DNA from: Acidobacteriota bacterium
GTDB taxonomy: Bacteria > Acidobacteriota > Terriglobia > Terriglobales > Acidobacteriaceae
NCBI GenBank assembly: GCA_021781495.1
Contig: JAJXWS010000021.1
Location: 1-44,493 of the forward strand
Direction of reading: 5' to 3'
DNA length: 44,493 nt
This document shows, piece after piece, positions 16,624 to 23,998 of this stretch (position 1 is its first letter; the number at the start of each line of letters is the position of its first letter). The position numbers and the translations under genes are program-made. The notes under the pieces were generated by a model. It was not told the DNA's origin and did no database searches. It saw nothing but the letters and a program-made list of their open reading frames with translations.

Positions 16624-18441
16624 TCAGCCTGCTTTCTCCGTGAGTTCGGCCCAGCGCGCGTACAAAGCATCGTTTTCCTGCTGGGCGGCCTCAAGCTCGG
16701 CGAGGGCACTTTGCAGCTCGGCGGCGTTGGTGGCGATCTCCGGGCTTTCCGCGCGCTGGCGGGCGGCGGCAAGCCGGGCATCGGCGGCCTCCACGCGCTG
16801 CTCGATGGCGGCAAACTCGCGCGCCTCAAGATACGAGAGCTTCTTTTTGCCGGCCGCGCCGGGTGTGGGCGCCGGAGCGGCGGGCTGCGGCGCGGGCGAT
16901 GCCGTGGGGCGGTTCTGCGCGGCGGCCTCCTGCTCCTCAAGCCAGCTCTCCCACTGGGCGTAGTCGGCGAACCGGCCGGTGTTGCCGCGGCCGTCCAGAC
17001 CCACGACGGTGGAGGCGACGCGGTTGAGCAGATAGCGGTCGTGGGTGACGAGAACAAGGGCGCCGGGAAACTCAAGCAGGTTCTCTTCGAGGATCTCGAG
17101 CGTGGGGATATCGAGATCGTTGGTGGGCTCGTCGAGGAGCAGTATGTCCGCCGGTTCCAGCATGAGCTTTGCAATGAGCACGCGGGCGCGCTCGCCGCCG
17201 CTGAGGTTGCGCACGGGCTGGTTGAGCTGCTCGCCGGTGAAGAGGAACCGCGATGCCCAGCTGGCGACGTGCACGGTGCGGCCCTGATGGATGACGGCAT
17301 CGCCCTCGGGAGCAAGGGCGCGACGCAGGGTGAGGTTCTCGTCCAGCTCGCGGTTCTGGCTGAAGTAGACGAGGCGAAGGGCTTCGGCACGGCGAAGCTG
17401 GCCTTCGGCTGGCTCCAGCTCGCCGCGCAGCAGGCGCAGAAGTGTGGTTTTGCCACTGCCGTTGGGGCCGACGAGGCCGACCTTCATGCCCGCGGTGAGG
17501 ATGAAATTCAGCCCGGAGAAGAGGCGGCGGCCGCCGACGTCGCAGGCGACGTCCTGGAACTCCACCAGCCGCTTGGTCTTGCGCTCGCTGGCGGCAAAGT
17601 CGATGCCGGCGGTGCTGGAGGCGGTGCGGGCATCCATCTGGGCCAGCTGGCCGATCATAGCGTTGGCGGCGTCGATGCGGGCCTTGGACTTGGTGGTGCG
17701 GGCCTTGGGACCGCGGCGGAGCCATTCAATCTCAGTGCGCACGCGGTTGCGCAGGCTCTCCTGCTGGCGGCTCTGGGATTCGAGGTAGGCCTGGCGCTCT
17801 TCAAGAAAGCGGCTGAAGTTGCCTTTGACGCGCAGCAGGCCCTCGGCGTAAACGCGATTCAATTCGATGATTTCGCTGGAGGTGGCCTCAAGGAAGTAGC
17901 GGTCGTGGCTGACGGTGACGGCGGCGAAGGACGAGGTGGAGAGCAGCTCCTCCAGCCACTCGATGCCGGCAAGGTCGAGGTGGTTGGTAGGCTCGTCGAG
18001 GAGCAGGACATCCGGCTCGCCGGCAAGGGCTTCCACGATGGCGAGGCGCTTGCGCCAGCCGCCGGAGAGCGAGGCAGCCTCGGCGTCGAGGCTGGCGAAA
18101 CCGGCGCGGCCGGCGAGCTCGCGAAGGCGGCCCTCGTGCTCGGATTCGAGGACATGGCCGGCGCTGAGAGCCTGTTCGAGGACCTGCCGGACGTTGAGGC
18201 CGGGGGTGAAGCGTGAATCCTGCGGAACATAGGCCGCCCGGGTGCGTTTGCGCACGGCCATCTCGCCGGTGTCCGGCTCGACCTGCCCGGCAAGGACGGC
18301 GAGGAGGGTCGACTTGCCCGCGCCGTTGGGACCGATGAGGCCGATGCGCGCGCCGTCGTCGACGGTCATGGAGATTCCGCGAAACAGGGGTGTGGCGCCG
18401 AAGGTCTTCGAGATCGACTGGGCGTTGAGTATGGGAGGCAT
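16624..18441 (-). CDS. ABC-F family ATPase (Uup-like)
   Basis: The 605-residue soluble protein has two ABC ATPase domains and no membrane segments. The first has Walker A GPNGAGKST (37-45) with a signature LSGGWRKRLA and Walker B LLLDEPTNHLD. The second has GPNGSGKTT (about 320-335), LSGGERARV and LLLDEPTNDLD. A linker and a C-terminal coiled coil (about 535-605, YLEAREFAAIEQRVEAADARL) fit the Uup subgroup, whose members bind DNA or ribosomes. ABC-F proteins act on ribosomes, and some protect against ribosome-targeting antibiotics. Which role applies here is not decided by sequence. It diverges from the rhodanese gene. Confidence 0.92.
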   Translation of the reverse strand: MPPILNAQSISKTFGATPLFRGISMTVDDGARIGLIGPNGAGKSTLLAVLAGQVEPDTGEMAVRKRTRAAYVPQDSRFTPGLNVRQVLEQALSAGHVLESEHEGRLRELAGRAGFASLDAEAASLSGGWRKRLAIVEALAGEPDVLLLDEPTNHLDLAGIEWLEELLSTSSFAAVTVSHDRYFLEATSSEIIELNRVYAEGLLRVKGNFSRFLEERQAYLESQSRQQESLRNRVRTEIEWLRRGPKARTTKSKARIDAANAMIGQLAQMDARTASSTAGIDFAASERKTKRLVEFQDVACDVGGRRLFSGLNFILTAGMKVGLVGPNGSGKTTLLRLLRGELEPAEGQLRRAEALRLVYFSQNRELDENLTLRRALAPEGDAVIHQGRTVHVASWASRFLFTGEQLNQPVRNLSGGERARVLIAKLMLEPADILLLDEPTNDLDIPTLEILEENLLEFPGALVLVTHDRYLLNRVASTVVGLDGRGNTGRFADYAQWESWLEEQEAAAQNRPTASPAPQPAAPAPTPGAAGKKKLSYLEAREFAAIEQRVEAADARLAAARQRAESPEIATNAAELQSALAELEAAQQENDALYARWAELTEKAG

Positions 18442-18496
18442 CTCTTATAAGACTAAAGGCGAGCGGGGTGCGGATGCGAGTACCCATGCGCGCCGG

Positions 18497-18502
18497 TACA
18501 CT
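18497..18502 (+). promoter_or_regulatory. -10-like hexamer TACACT, 6 bases before the rhodanese gene
   Basis: TACACT is followed by exactly six bases and then ATG. This is the same arrangement as at the nadE start (TACACT, six bases, GTG). There is no Shine-Dalgarno. Confidence 0.45.
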
Positions 18503-18508
18503 GAAAGT

Positions 18509-18832
18509 ATGCTCGAATACGAGATTTCCCCAACTGAAGCCGCTGATCTGGTCCGGGACAGAAAGGCTCGGATCCTTGACGTGCGGGAGCCGTGGGAGTT
18601 CCAGGCCGCCCGGATTGACGGCAGCGTGCTGATGCCGATGGGCGATGTGCCGTCGCGCGCGCACATGGAACTGGACCCGGAGGAGCACCTGGTGGTGCTT
18701 TGCCACCTGGGCCTGCGGTCGATGAGCGTGACGGTGTGGCTGCGCAACCAGGGGTTCGAGCAGGTGCAGTCGCTGCGCGGGGGCATTGATGCCTGGTCGC
18801 GGCAGGTGGACCCGGACGTGGCGCGCTATTAG
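18509..18832 (+). CDS. Single-domain rhodanese-like sulfurtransferase
   Basis: The 107-residue protein is one rhodanese domain with the catalytic cysteine C65 in the loop CHLGLRS, the N-terminal ILDVREPWEF block (22-31) and the C-terminal LRGGIDAWSRQ block. Such proteins carry a persulfide sulfur between partners, or act as GlpE/PspE-type thiosulfate sulfurtransferases. There is no signal peptide, so it should be cytosolic. The ATG at 18509 starts exactly at the domain boundary; the open frame extends upstream but overlaps the divergent ABC-F gene. No sulfur-metabolism partner is adjacent. mobA, two genes downstream, is a molybdenum cofactor gene, and sulfurtransferases can serve that pathway, but that link is speculative. 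Confidence 0.9.
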   Translation: MLEYEISPTEAADLVRDRKARILDVREPWEFQAARIDGSVLMPMGDVPSRAHMELDPEEHLVVLCHLGLRSMSVTVWLRNQGFEQVQSLRGGIDAWSRQVDPDVARY

Positions 18833-18902
18833 GCTGGCGCCCTGCGGGCTGGAGGGCTTCCGGCCTATACTCTCCTCTGTTGGTTTTTGAGAGGGGAACG
18901 TT

Positions 18903-20273
18903 ATGTCTTCATCCGCAGTTGAGTTTGCGCGGCAGAATCACCCGCGATTTTTGAACGAACTGAAGGACCTGCTGAGGATTCCGTCTGTTTCCACGCTGCC
19001 GGAGCACGCGGAGGACTGCCGCCGCGCGGCGGATATGGTGGCACGGGAACTGCACCGCATCGGCATGGAGAACGTGCGACTGATTGAGACGGGCGGGCAT
19101 CCGCTGGTGTATGCCGACTGGCTGCACGCGGCAGGCAAACCGACGGTGCTGGTCTATGGACACTATGACGTGCAGCCGCCGGACCCGCTGGATGAGTGGG
19201 TATCGCCGCCGTTTGAGCCGCAGGAGCGCGACGGCAATCTTTACGCCCGCGGCGCGGTGGACGACAAGGGGCAGGTGTGGGCGCAGGTCAAAGCGCTGGA
19301 ATCTCTGCTGGCGGCCGATGGCCGGCTGCCGCTGAATGTGCGCGTGCTGCTGGAGGGCGAGGAAGAGGTGGGCGGCGAGGGCATTGCGGATTTTGTGGCC
19401 TCAAAGCCTCCGGAGCTGAAGGCGGATTTTGCGCTGGTTTCGGATACGGAGCTGTTTGCTCCCGGGCTGCCGACGCTGTGCGTGGGGCTGCGGGGCATGA
19501 TCTACACCGAGATTGAGGTGCGCGGAGCAAAGACCGACCTGCACTCCGGCATGTACGGCGGCGCGGCCCCCAATCCCTTTGTGGCGCTGGCGCAGATCGT
19601 GGCGCGGTTGAAGGATGAGAACGGGCACATCCTTATCCCCGGCATCTATGACGACGTGGTGCCGCCGAGCGAGGCGGAACTGGCGGCATGGCGGAGCTTG
19701 CCGTTTGATGAAGAGCACTACCGGGCGACCGAGGTTGGCTCGCGCACTCTGGTGGGCGAGCCGGGGTTCAGCGTGCTGGAGCGCACGTGGGCCAGGCCGA
19801 CGCTGGATGTGCATGGCATGCCGGGCGGGTTCATCGGCGCGGGCGCCAAGACGGTGATTCCGGCGCGGGCGATGGCGAAGGTGTCCATGCGGCTGGTGCC
19901 GGATATGACCCCGGCGAAGGCGTTTGCGCAGTACAAGAGCTACGTGGAGCAGATTGTTCCGCAGGGCGTGGAGGTGGAGGTGCGGCTGATTCACTCCGGC
20001 GACGCCTGCCTGGTGCCGGTGGACAATCCGTATATCCAGGCGGCAACACACGCACTCCACGAGGTCTGGGGCAAGGACACGGTGTTCATCCGCTCGGGCG
20101 GGTCGATTCCGATTGTGGGCGACTTTGCGCGGCACCTGGGCGTGCCGAGCGTGATGATGGGCTTTGGTCTGCCGGACGATAACCTGCACGCTCCCAATGA
20201 GAAGTTCAACCTGACGAACTTTGAGCTGGGCATCCGCTCGCTGATTCGTTTTTTGGAGGAGGCGGGCCGTTGA
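18903..20273 (+). CDS. M20-family metallopeptidase (dipeptidase/carboxypeptidase type)
   Basis: The 456-residue enzyme belongs to the M20 two-zinc peptidases that remove residues from dipeptides or peptides. Visible metal and catalytic residues are H87 and D89 (YGHYDVQPPDP), D120 (RGAVDDKGQ), the EGEEEVGG block (151-158) and a C-terminal zinc-ligand region near PNEKFNLTNFELG. A lid or dimerisation domain (about 190-360) is present. It has no signal peptide. A good Shine-Dalgarno (GAGAGGGG) precedes the ATG, and a TATACT hexamer 29 bases further upstream is a possible -10, so unlike nearby genes it should have a conventional leader. mobA overlaps its stop. Confidence 0.92.
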   Translation: MSSSAVEFARQNHPRFLNELKDLLRIPSVSTLPEHAEDCRRAADMVARELHRIGMENVRLIETGGHPLVYADWLHAAGKPTVLVYGHYDVQPPDPLDEWVSPPFEPQERDGNLYARGAVDDKGQVWAQVKALESLLAADGRLPLNVRVLLEGEEEVGGEGIADFVASKPPELKADFALVSDTELFAPGLPTLCVGLRGMIYTEIEVRGAKTDLHSGMYGGAAPNPFVALAQIVARLKDENGHILIPGIYDDVVPPSEAELAAWRSLPFDEEHYRATEVGSRTLVGEPGFSVLERTWARPTLDVHGMPGGFIGAGAKTVIPARAMAKVSMRLVPDMTPAKAFAQYKSYVEQIVPQGVEVEVRLIHSGDACLVPVDNPYIQAATHALHEVWGKDTVFIRSGGSIPIVGDFARHLGVPSVMMGFGLPDDNLHAPNEKFNLTNFELGIRSLIRFLEEAGR

Positions 20274-20935
20274 GCAGGGAAGCGCAGGATCCGGCCTGGG
20301 ATGCGGCCGGGTTTGTGCTTGCCGGGGGGCAATCCAGCCGCATGGGCACGGACAAGGCGCTGGTTCGCTTTGCCGGGGAGCCGCTGGTGGCCCGCGCGGT
20401 ACGAACCCTGCGCGAGGCCGGTCTGGAGACACGCATAGCCGGAGCGCGCTCTTCTCTGGAGGAGTTTGCACCGGTGGTGCCGGACCGCGCTCTGGACGAG
20501 GGGCCGCTGGGGGGTATCTGCGCGGCAATGGAGGATTTGCGGACGTCGCTCGGGGTGTTTCTGCCGGTGGATTTGCCGCTGATGCCAGCCTCTCTTATCG
20601 CTTGCCTCGTGGAAGATGCGCGCGTGACCGGTGCGGCCGTTACGCTTGTCTCGCTGAACGGGTTTGCGCAGACTTTTCCGGCAGTGGTGGACCGGCGCGC
20701 GCTGCCGGTATTGAAGGCGGAGCTGGAGGCGGGCCGGGGAGGCTGCTTTGCGGCCTTTCACAGGGCGGCGGAGGAGTTGAGCCAGCCGCTGGTCATTCCG
20801 TCGGTGGAGCGGCTGGTGCAGTGCGGGCGTGTTGCGCATCCGGAGGGGTTGCAGCCGGTCTTCTGGTTCTGGAATGCCAACACGCCGGAAGACCTGGCAC
20901 GGGCGCAGTCGTTGCAGCACAGCCGGCGAGGGTGA
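20270..20935 (+). CDS. mobA: Molybdenum cofactor guanylyltransferase (MobA family)
   Basis: The 221-residue nucleotidyltransferase carries the signature LAGGQSSRMGTDKA (17-30), followed by DRALDEGPLGGICAAMED and the metal-binding segment FLPVDLPLMP. MobA attaches GMP from GTP to molybdopterin to make the guanine-dinucleotide cofactor. The start is TTG, overlapping the stop of the M20 gene by four bases (TTGA), so the two are probably translationally coupled. No other molybdenum-cofactor gene or molybdoenzyme is in the window. Related MobA-like proteins can act on other substrates, so the call is family-level but strong. Confidence 0.88.
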   Translation: MSREAQDPAWDAAGFVLAGGQSSRMGTDKALVRFAGEPLVARAVRTLREAGLETRIAGARSSLEEFAPVVPDRALDEGPLGGICAAMEDLRTSLGVFLPVDLPLMPASLIACLVEDARVTGAAVTLVSLNGFAQTFPAVVDRRALPVLKAELEAGRGGCFAAFHRAAEELSQPLVIPSVERLVQCGRVAHPEGLQPVFWFWNANTPEDLARAQSLQHSRRG

Positions 20936-21009
20936 GTCGCCCGGAGCAGCCGTCGGTTCCAGTTTGGCTCGGGTCAGGGGCCGACATCGCGTAAGCTGAA
21001 CACAAGACG

Positions 21010-21876
21010 ATGCCAGAGCCTGATGACCAATCCGTGGTGTCTGCGATGCTGCCCGGGGCCGGCAGAGAGAGTGCTTCGCCGGACGCCGAGGCGGCGGAAC
21101 GCGCACGGGAGCCCATGATCGCGTTTGACCATGTGTATATCGCTTTTGACGAGCACAAGGTTCTGGAGGACGTGAGCTTCTGTGTGGAGCGGGGCCAGAC
21201 GCTGTGCATCCTGGGCCGCAGCGGCGTGGGGAAGTCGGTGGCGCTGCGCGTCCTGATGGGTTTTCTGCGGGCCGACTCGGGCTCAATCCGGGTGGACGGA
21301 CAGGAGATTACCGAGCTTGGGGAAGAGGGGATGCAGGAGGTCCGCAAGCGGATCACCATGGTCTTCCAGAACGGGGCGCTGTTCGACTCCCTGACGGTGC
21401 GGGAGAATGTGGCGTTTCCGCTGCGCGAGCGCGGAGGGCTGGACGAGGACCAGGTGCAGCAGATTGTGGAGCGGCTGGTCCAGATGGTGGGCGCCGAGGA
21501 CGTGATGGACTCGCTGCCTGCGAGCCTTTCCACCGGGCGCCGCCGGGCGGTGGCGATTGCCCGGGCACTGGCAGCACAGCCGGATGTGGTGCTCTACGAC
21601 GAGCCGACCACCATGGTGGATCCGCTGATTGCACGGCGGCTGGGCGACCTGATTCAGCGGCTGAAGCGGCAGATGGGCTTTACCAGCATCGTGGTCACGC
21701 ACGATATGCGGTTTGCCGAGCGGCTGGCGGACGTGGTCCTGTTTCTGCACCAGGGACGGGCTGCGTACTTTGGCTCGCTGGCGGGATTTCTGGCATCCGC
21801 GGATCCGAACATCCAGCAATTCCTTACGCTGGACGCCTATGAGTTACCCGGGAGCAGGCCCGGGAACGGCCGGTAA
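21010..21876 (+). CDS. MlaF-like ABC transporter ATP-binding protein
   Basis: The 288-residue protein is a single ABC ATPase most like the MlaF/Mkl group that powers phospholipid or lipid transport with MlaE and MlaD. Walker A is GRSGVGKS (69-76), the Q loop Q120, Walker B VVLYDEP (193-199) and an H-loop VTHD near 229. The signature motif reads LSTGRRR (173-179) instead of the usual LSGG, and the D-loop region is TTMVDP. It has an uncommon, Ala/Glu-rich 35-residue N-terminal extension; a shorter protein from ATG 21115 is an alternative. No permease or MCE-domain gene is next to it, so partners must be encoded elsewhere. Confidence 0.85.
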   Translation: MPEPDDQSVVSAMLPGAGRESASPDAEAAERAREPMIAFDHVYIAFDEHKVLEDVSFCVERGQTLCILGRSGVGKSVALRVLMGFLRADSGSIRVDGQEITELGEEGMQEVRKRITMVFQNGALFDSLTVRENVAFPLRERGGLDEDQVQQIVERLVQMVGAEDVMDSLPASLSTGRRRAVAIARALAAQPDVVLYDEPTTMVDPLIARRLGDLIQRLKRQMGFTSIVVTHDMRFAERLADVVLFLHQGRAAYFGSLAGFLASADPNIQQFLTLDAYELPGSRPGNGR

Positions 21877-22434
21877 CAGAGAATTGTTGCAATTTGCTTG
21901 CATTCAAGGCGGTGGTGGGTGCATCTTTGTACCTTTGCCGATTGTCGCTCCTTAGAAATGGGGCTGAAAGCGGCGCTCCAGAGCGGGCAATCGGAATAAA
22001 CCGCTATCTCCTTCTCCTGGAATCAGTTGGAATATGGGGAGGATGAGCTGCATTGGGGGAATCGCAAGGATTCGCTGCAACTTTTGGGCAATATCCAAAG
22101 TGGTACATGTGACGTAGTGTGAGCCGAGATGATGTGGATTCTGCACGGTCAGGCGAATGCAGGTGTGGATTCATAACGCAATGATTGAAATACGGTGTGT
22201 TCTTTCGGAAGCACGATCGACATAGCCTGACCTGAACAGCAATCGCCGCCGGATCAAAAAGATGGAGTCAACCTGAGGACGCAAAAAAGCGTCCAATCCG
22301 GCAGCAGTACAAGCGCACGAGAGTTCCAAAGCAGCAGTTGCGGTTGTCCCTGCCTGTTGCCTGGTTCGATCGGGGTAAGGCTCCCCCAGTCTTATCTGTG
22401 CGTTTTCAAAGCATTTTGGTTTTGCGGAACGCAT
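21877..22434. other. Gene-free region upstream of the sugar transferase gene
   Basis: About 560 bases contain no gene I can support, and base composition is clearly less GC-rich than in the neighbours. A 64-codon minus-strand frame at 21952-22146 shows no recognisable domain. The right half contains a nested stem structure (22248-22302) and a GGGG/CCCC hairpin (22372-22386), so it probably serves as a long regulatory leader for the sugar transferase gene. Confidence 0.5.
22248..22302 (+). promoter_or_regulatory. Candidate structured leader RNA element
   Basis: An outer 7-bp stem GCCGGAT (22248-22254) / ATCCGGC (22296-22302) encloses a perfect 6-bp hairpin GGACGC-A6-GCGTCC (22277-22294), with a 22-base single-stranded segment on the 5' side. 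It lies about 130 bases before the sugar transferase start. The shape fits a cis-acting RNA, but I do not recognise a known riboswitch class. Confidence 0.4.
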
Positions 22435-23952
22435 ATGGCGACGTCGGATTTCTGGCAGAGAGTATCCGCATCCATGTCCATTTCTCCAGACTGGACTCAG
22501 GATGCCACAGGTGTGTCTGCGCGCAGGTTGCGCGGAGCCAGCGCCGTGTGGATGCTGATGGATGCCCTGACGGTGCTTGCCGCTGCGCTGATAGCCATTT
22601 ACGTTTCGCTGCACATAGGACCGGTGGCAGGGGCAGAGTCGCTGGTGCACGGCACGCTGGTACAGGGCCGGTCGATGGGCATGCTTCTGTCCCTATTTCT
22701 GGGCTATACCGTTGCCCTGATTCTGACCAGCCGGCGCCTGGCGCTGTATGACCCGACGCGCCAGAGAAGCTTCCTGAACGAGCAGCGGTTGAGTGCGCAG
22801 GCCTGCCTGACTTCGGGGCTGCTGCTGACCGGTACGCTCTACCTGGTGCACGGGGGGGACATCTCGCGCAAGGTGGTGCTGCTGACCATTGGCGTGACGA
22901 CGGTGGGACTGAGCCTGCGGCGGTTCGTCTACCGCATTATGCTCTACCGCAAGTTTGATCGCGGGATGGACACGCGCAACGTGCTGATTGTGGGCACCGG
23001 GCCTGAGGCGCACGCGCTGCGGCATCACCTGGAGAACATCCGGCACCTGGGATTCACGTTCAAGGGCTTTATTGAGGCTTCGGGGGCGGATTCAAGGCGG
23101 ACGTCGAGCTCCGGCGACGTGGTGGGCACGCTCGACACGATGTTCCAGTATGCGCGGAAACATTTTGTGGACGAGATTTTCTTTACCACTCCGTGCGAAC
23201 GCGGCATCGTGCGCGGCGTGCTGGAGAAGGCTCGCGCCTATGGCGTGGACATGCGCGTGGTGCCCGACCTGTACGACGGGATGGCCTGGAACTGCCCGGT
23301 GGAGTACATTGGCCAGTTTCCCACCATTCCGCTGCATCGCGGCGAGGCGCATGAAGTCAGCCGGGTGATGAAGCGCATTTTCGACATTGTGTTTTCCAGC
23401 ACGGTGATGTTGCTGCTTTTGCCGCTGATGCTGCTGATATCCATTGCCATCAAGATTGACTCGCCCGGGCCTGTTCTTTACTCCTCGGAGCGCATCGGCA
23501 AGAAGGGGTGGGTCTTCCGCTGTTTCAAGTTCCGCACCATGGTGCGGGATGCCGATGTTCGCCGCGCGGAGGTGATGCACATGAACGAGCGCGACGGCGT
23601 TCTGTTCAAGATGGCAAACGATCCGCGGGTGACCAAGCTGGGACGGTTTTTGCGCAAGTATTCGCTGGACGAGCTGCCACAGTTCTTCAACGTTCTGCGG
23701 GGCGACATGAGCGTGGTGGGCCCGCGGCCGCCGATTGCAAGCGAGGTGCGGGAGTACAAGCTGAGCCACCTGCGCCGGCTGAGCGTGACGCCGGGGATTA
23801 CGGGCTTGTGGCAGGTGCAGGGGCGTCAGAACCCGTCATTCGACAGCTACGTTTCCCTGGATGTGAGCTACATCGAAAACTGGAGCATCTGGCTCGACTT
23901 CAAGATCATTGTCCGCACCATTGGCGTGGTGTTTGCCGGGACGGGCATGTAG
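22435..23952 (+). CDS. Undecaprenyl-phosphate sugar phosphotransferase (polyprenyl glycosylphosphotransferase)
   Basis: This 505-residue membrane enzyme starts exopolysaccharide or lipid-linked oligosaccharide synthesis by moving a sugar-phosphate from UDP-sugar to undecaprenyl phosphate. It has about four N-terminal membrane helices (between residues 30 and 160), a CoA-binding-like cytoplasmic domain (LIVGTGPEAHALRHHLENI) and a C-terminal bacterial sugar transferase domain (about 315-505). That domain begins KRIFDIVFSSTVML and contains FRCFKFRTMV, the SLDELPQFFNVLRGDMS motif and VGPRPP. The ATG at 22435 is chosen on a weak GGAAC site; an ATG 13 codons later is possible. No other polysaccharide gene is adjacent, so it is an isolated initiating transferase with a long leader. 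Confidence 0.9.
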   Translation: MATSDFWQRVSASMSISPDWTQDATGVSARRLRGASAVWMLMDALTVLAAALIAIYVSLHIGPVAGAESLVHGTLVQGRSMGMLLSLFLGYTVALILTSRRLALYDPTRQRSFLNEQRLSAQACLTSGLLLTGTLYLVHGGDISRKVVLLTIGVTTVGLSLRRFVYRIMLYRKFDRGMDTRNVLIVGTGPEAHALRHHLENIRHLGFTFKGFIEASGADSRRTSSSGDVVGTLDTMFQYARKHFVDEIFFTTPCERGIVRGVLEKARAYGVDMRVVPDLYDGMAWNCPVEYIGQFPTIPLHRGEAHEVSRVMKRIFDIVFSSTVMLLLLPLMLLISIAIKIDSPGPVLYSSERIGKKGWVFRCFKFRTMVRDADVRRAEVMHMNERDGVLFKMANDPRVTKLGRFLRKYSLDELPQFFNVLRGDMSVVGPRPPIASEVREYKLSHLRRLSVTPGITGLWQVQGRQNPSFDSYVSLDVSYIENWSIWLDFKIIVRTIGVVFAGTGM

Positions 23953-23959
23953 GGTAACG

Positions 23960-23980
23960 GGCAGGCCTGCAACGCCTGCC
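23960..23980 (+). terminator. 7-bp stem-loop between sugar transferase and nadE
   Basis: GGCAGGC (23960-23966) pairs perfectly with GCCTGCC (23974-23980) around a 7-base loop, eight bases after the stop codon. No T run follows, so it is at most a weak terminator or an RNA-stabilising hairpin. Confidence 0.4.
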
Positions 23981-23986
23981 TGCGAT

Positions 23987-23992
23987 TACACT
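23987..23992 (+). promoter_or_regulatory. -10-like hexamer TACACT, 6 bases before nadE
   Basis: TACACT, six bases, then the GTG start. It is directly downstream of the stem-loop, which fits a new transcription unit with a leaderless mRNA. Confidence 0.45.
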
Positions 23993-23998
23993 GGATAG

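Noticed and set aside
16711..18216. A 501-codon plus-strand open frame opposite the ABC-F gene
   Set aside because: Antisense shadow. The minus strand has two full sets of Walker and signature motifs.
21952..22146. A 64-codon minus-strand open frame after the MlaF-like gene
   Set aside because: No ribosome binding site, no recognised domain, and composition like the surrounding non-coding DNA.
22248..22302. c-di-GMP (GEMM) riboswitch in the sugar transferase leader
   Set aside because: A GACGCAAA-like string is present, but the two-hairpin GEMM layout and its receptor loop sequences are not.
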